Shown here one piece after another: positions 5,969 through 8,746 of a stretch of DNA of 8,746 bases. Source of the DNA: an uncultured Pseudomonadales bacterium. Lineage in GTDB: Bacteria; Pseudomonadota; Gammaproteobacteria; Pseudomonadales; Porticoccaceae. Location: positions 1 to 8,746 of the forward strand of contig CAJQJT010000091.1 of the NCBI GenBank assembly GCA_905478725.1, read 5' to 3'. The first letter of the stretch is position 1. Each line of letters starts with the position of its first letter. The notes beneath the pieces are model-generated. The model searched no databases. It saw only the letters and a program-made list of their open reading frames with translations, and was not told the DNA's origin. The position numbers and the translations under genes were made by a program.

Positions 5969-6454
5969 ATGCCCGTCAAACACAATCACGTTATCACCCT
6001 TCACTATCAGCTTAAAGATGATAATGACGAGATCCTCGATAAAAGTTACGACAGCCAGGAGCCAATGGTTTATCTCCATGGCCACAGACAGATGATTCGT
6101 GGTTTTGAAGCGGCCATTGCCGGTGCCGAGGAAGGGGAAAAGCGTGCCTTTAGTGTTAGCCCAGCCGAAGGCTACGGTCTGCGCAACGTCAATAATATGC
6201 AGCGCATTCCCACAAAATACCTCAAGCATGAAGGCAAATTATCCGCCGGTCAGGCGATTAACGTTAATACCGAAAATGGTATTAAGCCGGGAACCATCGT
6301 TAAGCTGGGCAAGTTCAACGCTGATGTGGATATGAACCATCCATTGGCGGGTAAAAACCTGCACTTCGAAATTGAAGTGATTAACATTCGCCCTGCCACC
6401 GACGACGAAGTTGGCCACGGCCATGTTCACGGTAGCGGCGGTTGTGGTCATTAG
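5969..6454 (+). CDS. slyD: FKBP-type peptidyl-prolyl isomerase / metallochaperone SlyD
   Basis: SlyD is a cytosolic prolyl isomerase and chaperone. The 161-residue product shows the FKBP domain split by the insert-in-flap chaperone domain: VITLHYQLKDDNDEILDKSY (8-27), YLHGHRQMIRGFEAAIAG (35-52), the AEGYG hinge (66-70), then the insert to about 124 and the closing strand LHFEIEVINIRPAT (131-144). The tail HGHVHGSGGCGH (150-161) has four or more histidines and a cysteine, a shortened form of the metal-binding tail that in E. coli SlyD binds nickel and serves hydrogenase maturation. Here the tail is much shorter, so metal capacity may be lower. An AGAGG lies eight bases before the ATG. The permease gene follows after 13 bases, so the two are probably co-transcribed. 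Confidence 0.93.
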   Translation: MPVKHNHVITLHYQLKDDNDEILDKSYDSQEPMVYLHGHRQMIRGFEAAIAGAEEGEKRAFSVSPAEGYGLRNVNNMQRIPTKYLKHEGKLSAGQAINVNTENGIKPGTIVKLGKFNADVDMNHPLAGKNLHFEIEVINIRPATDDEVGHGHVHGSGGCGH

Positions 6455-6467
6455 AGCGGCATTTTAA

Positions 6468-7250
6468 ATGAACTTGGATTTCCAGTGGTATCAATACGCG
6501 CTGATTATCGTGGTCTTTATCTGGAGCGGTTTTGTGCGCGCCGGATTTGGCTTTGGTGGTGCGCTGTTTACGATTCCCTTTCTGCTGTTAATCCACGATG
6601 ACCCGCTGTTTTTTCTGCCGATCATTTCCATACATCTGCTATTTTTTGCCGCCCTAACACTGATTTTATCCCTTCGTGCCGCTGCGTCAGGAGAACCGTC
6701 TGAAGTACCCCAAGCAGCAGTTAACTGGCGCTTTGTACGATACGCCTTGCTGATCATGCTGATCCCGAAACTGGCCGGTGTTGTGGGTCTATTGATTCTG
6801 CCCAGCAACCTGATGAACAGCATTATCTTTCTGTTAATTGGTGCCTATGCCATCACCTATATTATTGGCAAGCCGCTGCAGAGCAATAGTCGCCTGTTGG
6901 ATACGGTCTTTCTAATATTGGGTGCCTATATCAGCGGCACCTCCCTGATCGGTGGACCCTTAGTGATCGCCGTGGCCATGCGTCATATCCAAGCCCATGA
7001 GTTTCGCAATACATTGTTTGTACTCTGGTTTGTGCTGGTCAGCATCAAGCTCTTCGCCTTTGGCCTAGCAGGAGTGGACCTCCAGCTGATGGCGTCACTC
7101 TGGTTGCTGCCCTTTGCCGGAATAGGCCATGTGGTCGGACTAAAATTCCATCACCGCCTTCTGCAAGCCAGTAATGCACGGTTCTATCAAATTCTCGGAT
7201 GGGTACTGTTGAGCACCAGTCTGGTGGGGCTGCTACAGATTCTGGTTTAG
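6468..7250 (+). CDS. TauE/SafE (TSUP) family membrane permease
   Basis: The 260-residue protein is almost entirely hydrophobic, with about eight predicted membrane segments. It shows the internal two-fold repeat typical of TSUP transporters (PF01925): GFVRAGFGFGGALFTIP at 21-37 and ISGTSLIGGPLVIAVAMRH at 155-173. Family members move sulfite, sulfoacetate, taurine-derived anions or other small organic anions across the inner membrane, usually as exporters. The substrate cannot be read from the sequence. No sulfur-metabolism genes lie nearby. It starts 13 bases after slyD with only a weak GAG-type ribosome site, which suggests read-through translation from slyD. Confidence 0.88.
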   Translation: MNLDFQWYQYALIIVVFIWSGFVRAGFGFGGALFTIPFLLLIHDDPLFFLPIISIHLLFFAALTLILSLRAAASGEPSEVPQAAVNWRFVRYALLIMLIPKLAGVVGLLILPSNLMNSIIFLLIGAYAITYIIGKPLQSNSRLLDTVFLILGAYISGTSLIGGPLVIAVAMRHIQAHEFRNTLFVLWFVLVSIKLFAFGLAGVDLQLMASLWLLPFAGIGHVVGLKFHHRLLQASNARFYQILGWVLLSTSLVGLLQILV

Positions 7251-7268
7251 CGTCATCAGCCACAAAAG

Positions 7269-7297
7269 TTGACTACTATTAAGCAAATGTTCCTTAA
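7269..7297 (+). promoter_or_regulatory. Weak candidate promoter for the GGDEF gene
   Basis: TTGACT (7269-7274) is a good -35 hexamer in the 66-base gap after the permease gene. The best -10 about 17 bases later is poor (CCTTAA/TTAAGA). The gap is long enough for an independent promoter. Low certainty. Confidence 0.2.
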
Positions 7298-7316
7298 GAA
7301 GCAGTGAGCCGGGTTT

Positions 7317-8564
7317 ATGTCATCGACAATTGTGCGTCTTATATTGCCGCTTACCTGTGCGGTAATCGCTTTAATACTACGTTACCTACTTGCCGATCAG
7401 TCACCAAACACTACTAGCCAGCTAGAGTTCTTGCTGCAGCAACTACCCTATATTCTGTTAGGCCTAGGGGCGCTTATGGCGCTATTAACAAACCATGCAC
7501 TGGAAGCAGGTATTACCATCGGTCTGCTCTGCGCCTACTGGTTAATCCAAAGCTTTTTGCAGTCGCCCCTCAGTTCACAGCCTGCCAGCCAAATCTTCTA
7601 TCTCTTAACCCTTCTCAGCCCTGCGTTACTGATTACCTATGCGCTGATGCCTCAAAGTAGCTGCCTGCAGTTACAGGGACTGCTAACGGCGTTGCTGACG
7701 CCATTGATTGTCGTTTTAGTCGCCAGTCTATTGGCGATTAACCAGCAACTGTTTTTAAACGCCGCCACCAATGCGATCAATAACACGGTTGCCGGCAGTC
7801 ACCTCTCGATGCTGAGTTGGCTGCTTTACTTGGTCGCGATCGGTCTATGCATAGGTTTAAGCCTCTACCAGCAGCAGAGTATCCACAACTCGGTACTCGG
7901 CTGTTCACTGATGAGTCTGATCACCTATGGTTGGATCCAACTCAACAGTGTTTCAGCATTTATGTTTTCCGGCATGGGTCTACTGCTGTGCATTAACCTG
8001 ACCATTAGTCTGCTGCAGATAGGCTATCGCGATGACCTAACCCAGATCGGCAATCGCCGCGCCCTGCAACAGACCGCCAAGACATTGCGTGGACCCTATG
8101 CTGTGGCCATGGTGGATGCGGATTATTTTAAGAAGATTAATGATCAGTTTGGTCATGACCTGGGGGATCAGGCGCTGCGAGTGATCGCCAGCCTGCTCAA
8201 GCAAACCGCTAACGGCGGCAAGCCCTTTCGCTATGGCGGGGAGGAGTTCTGCCTGTTGTTTAAGGGTAAAACCCAACAGGAAGTATTGGATGCACTAGAA
8301 GCCTGCCGTCAAGCCATAGCCAACTACGACATGGTAGTGCGGGACAAACAACATCGCCCCAAAAAACTCAAAGAGGGTGAGACCAGACGCGGCGCCAGCA
8401 AAAGAAAAAGCAATCTTCGCCTGACCGTAAGCATTGGAGTTGCCAGCAGTGACAACGGCAATGCTAGCAACAGTACCAACCCATTTGAGCAAGTATTAAA
8501 AAGCGCTGACAAGGCGCTCTATCGCGCCAAAGCATCAGGCCGCAACTGTATTCAGGCGGCCTGA
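7317..8564 (+). CDS. Membrane-anchored diguanylate cyclase (GGDEF)
   Basis: The 415-residue protein joins an N-terminal membrane sensor of about seven or eight hydrophobic segments (residues 5-235) to a C-terminal GGDEF domain (PF00990) that makes cyclic di-GMP from two GTP. The domain opens with YRDDLTQIGNRRAL (237-250). Metal and substrate residues are in VDADYFKKIND..GH..GD (Asp267, Asn275, Asp284), and the active-site motif is FRYGGEEF with GGEEF at 307-311. All key residues are present, so it is predicted active. The RxxD inhibitory site expected at 298-301 reads ANGG, so product feedback through that site is probably lost. A basic insertion rich in Lys/Arg (342-366) precedes the LRLTVSIGVA strand; similar insertions occur in some gammaproteobacterial cyclases. 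The N-terminal sensor is not one I recognise. The gene is 66 bases downstream of the permease. Confidence 0.93.
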   Translation: MSSTIVRLILPLTCAVIALILRYLLADQSPNTTSQLEFLLQQLPYILLGLGALMALLTNHALEAGITIGLLCAYWLIQSFLQSPLSSQPASQIFYLLTLLSPALLITYALMPQSSCLQLQGLLTALLTPLIVVLVASLLAINQQLFLNAATNAINNTVAGSHLSMLSWLLYLVAIGLCIGLSLYQQQSIHNSVLGCSLMSLITYGWIQLNSVSAFMFSGMGLLLCINLTISLLQIGYRDDLTQIGNRRALQQTAKTLRGPYAVAMVDADYFKKINDQFGHDLGDQALRVIASLLKQTANGGKPFRYGGEEFCLLFKGKTQQEVLDALEACRQAIANYDMVVRDKQHRPKKLKEGETRRGASKRKSNLRLTVSIGVASSDNGNASNSTNPFEQVLKSADKALYRAKASGRNCIQAA

Positions 8565-8582
8565 CTTTAGGTGGAGCGAAAA

Positions 8583-8612
8583 AGCTAGTAGCGAGATAGC
8601 TAGTAGAGCAGA
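8583..8612 (+). repeat. Imperfect 15-base tandem duplication
   Basis: AGCTAGTAGCGAGAT (8583-8597) is followed directly by AGCTAGTAGAGCAGA (8598-8612). The first nine bases are identical and the rest diverges. It abuts the 12-base array that starts at 8611, so the two look like parts of one slippage-prone tract. Confidence 0.5.
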
Positions 8613-8658
8613 GCTTATTAAAGAGCTTAATAAAGAGCCTAATGAAGAGCCTAGTTAT
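8611..8658 (+). repeat. 12-base tandem repeat, four copies
   Basis: The units are GAGCTTATTAAA, GAGCTTAATAAA, GAGCCTAATGAA and GAGCCTAGTTAT. The consensus is GAGCYTAATRAA, with decay towards the right. The array fills the convergent gap between the GGDEF gene and the nitroreductase-like gene, and its last unit contains the latter's stop and last two codons. The 12-base period keeps the reading frame. Units 1 and 2 also form a weak A/T hairpin (TTATTAA/TTAATAA). Confidence 0.8.
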
Positions 8659-8746
8659 GGAAGGTCGTTGACTGCTCTAAAGCGGCTCGATCAGTGCGCA
8701 AATTATTGGCGCTATCGGCATGATCAACATAGCCAAAAGACAGCCC
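8651..8746 (-). CDS. Nitroreductase family protein, C-terminal end (partial at window edge)
   Basis: Read from the right edge, the minus strand is open for 31 codons to a TAG at 8653-8651. The end reads GLSFGYVDHADSANNLRTDR and then AALEQSTTFHN. This matches the usual C-terminus of FMN-dependent nitroreductases, of the form G-x-G-Y-x-D-x-x-A-x-x-N-x-x-x-x-x-R-A-x-L-x-x-x-x-x-F-H. These enzymes reduce nitroaromatics, quinones or enones with NAD(P)H. The rest of the gene lies outside the window. The stop falls inside a 12-base tandem repeat. Confidence 0.7.
   Translation of the reverse strand, partial: GLSFGYVDHADSANNLRTDRAALEQSTTFHN

Noticed and set aside
7045..7263. Antisense open frames opposite the permease and GGDEF genes (also 6491-6823 and 8037-8512)
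   Set aside because: They lie within strongly supported plus-strand genes and have no start signals or recognisable features.

Overview
The window looks like a chromosomal segment of a free-living, probably marine gammaproteobacterium of moderate GC content. This is inferred from the SmrA-type protein with its characteristic N-terminal extension, SlyD, a Blc-type lipocalin, BioA, and the intergenic repeats of the GTCATCCCGA...GGGATCTCA type. No rRNA, tRNA, phage or CRISPR locus is visible. The sequence does not allow a species call.

Layout. Bases 1-90 hold the last 29 codons of what looks like an IS110-family transposase. A repeat-filled gap follows, then a DUF547 secreted protein on the minus strand (329-1141). 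This is divergent from bioA (1298-2602, plus strand, TTG start), which encodes the biotin-pathway aminotransferase. Between bioA and the next, convergent genes lies a 482-base gap packed with repeats, including a long palindrome of about 158 bases. Next comes a tight minus-strand trio, in transcription order DUF1295 membrane protein (5097-4264), DUF6134 secreted protein (4267-3641) and Blc-like lipocalin lipoprotein (3615-3085), and upstream of it smrA (5839-5198). Divergent from smrA is a plus-strand series: slyD (5969-6454), a TauE/SafE-type permease (6468-7250) and a membrane-anchored GGDEF diguanylate cyclase (7317-8564). At the right edge the C-terminal 31 codons of a nitroreductase-like protein enter on the minus strand.

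How the genes work together. The most coherent unit is the DUF1295-DUF6134-lipocalin operon. The first two genes overlap by four bases (ATGA) and the third follows after 25 bases. The products are predicted to sit in the inner membrane, periplasm and outer membrane respectively, which suggests a small lipid-modification or lipid-handling pathway across the envelope. It is the best candidate here for a poorly described system. slyD and the permease are probably co-transcribed. The other genes look like ordinary single housekeeping or signalling genes.

All three convergent gene ends in the window carry repeats (a dispersed repeat pair, a palindrome cluster and a 12-base tandem array), while the two divergent promoter gaps carry none. 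I found no dramatic defence or mobile system. The main points of interest are the repeats, the stacked stop codons in the 12-base array, a perfect AT-rich palindrome just upstream of the lipid operon, and the operon itself.
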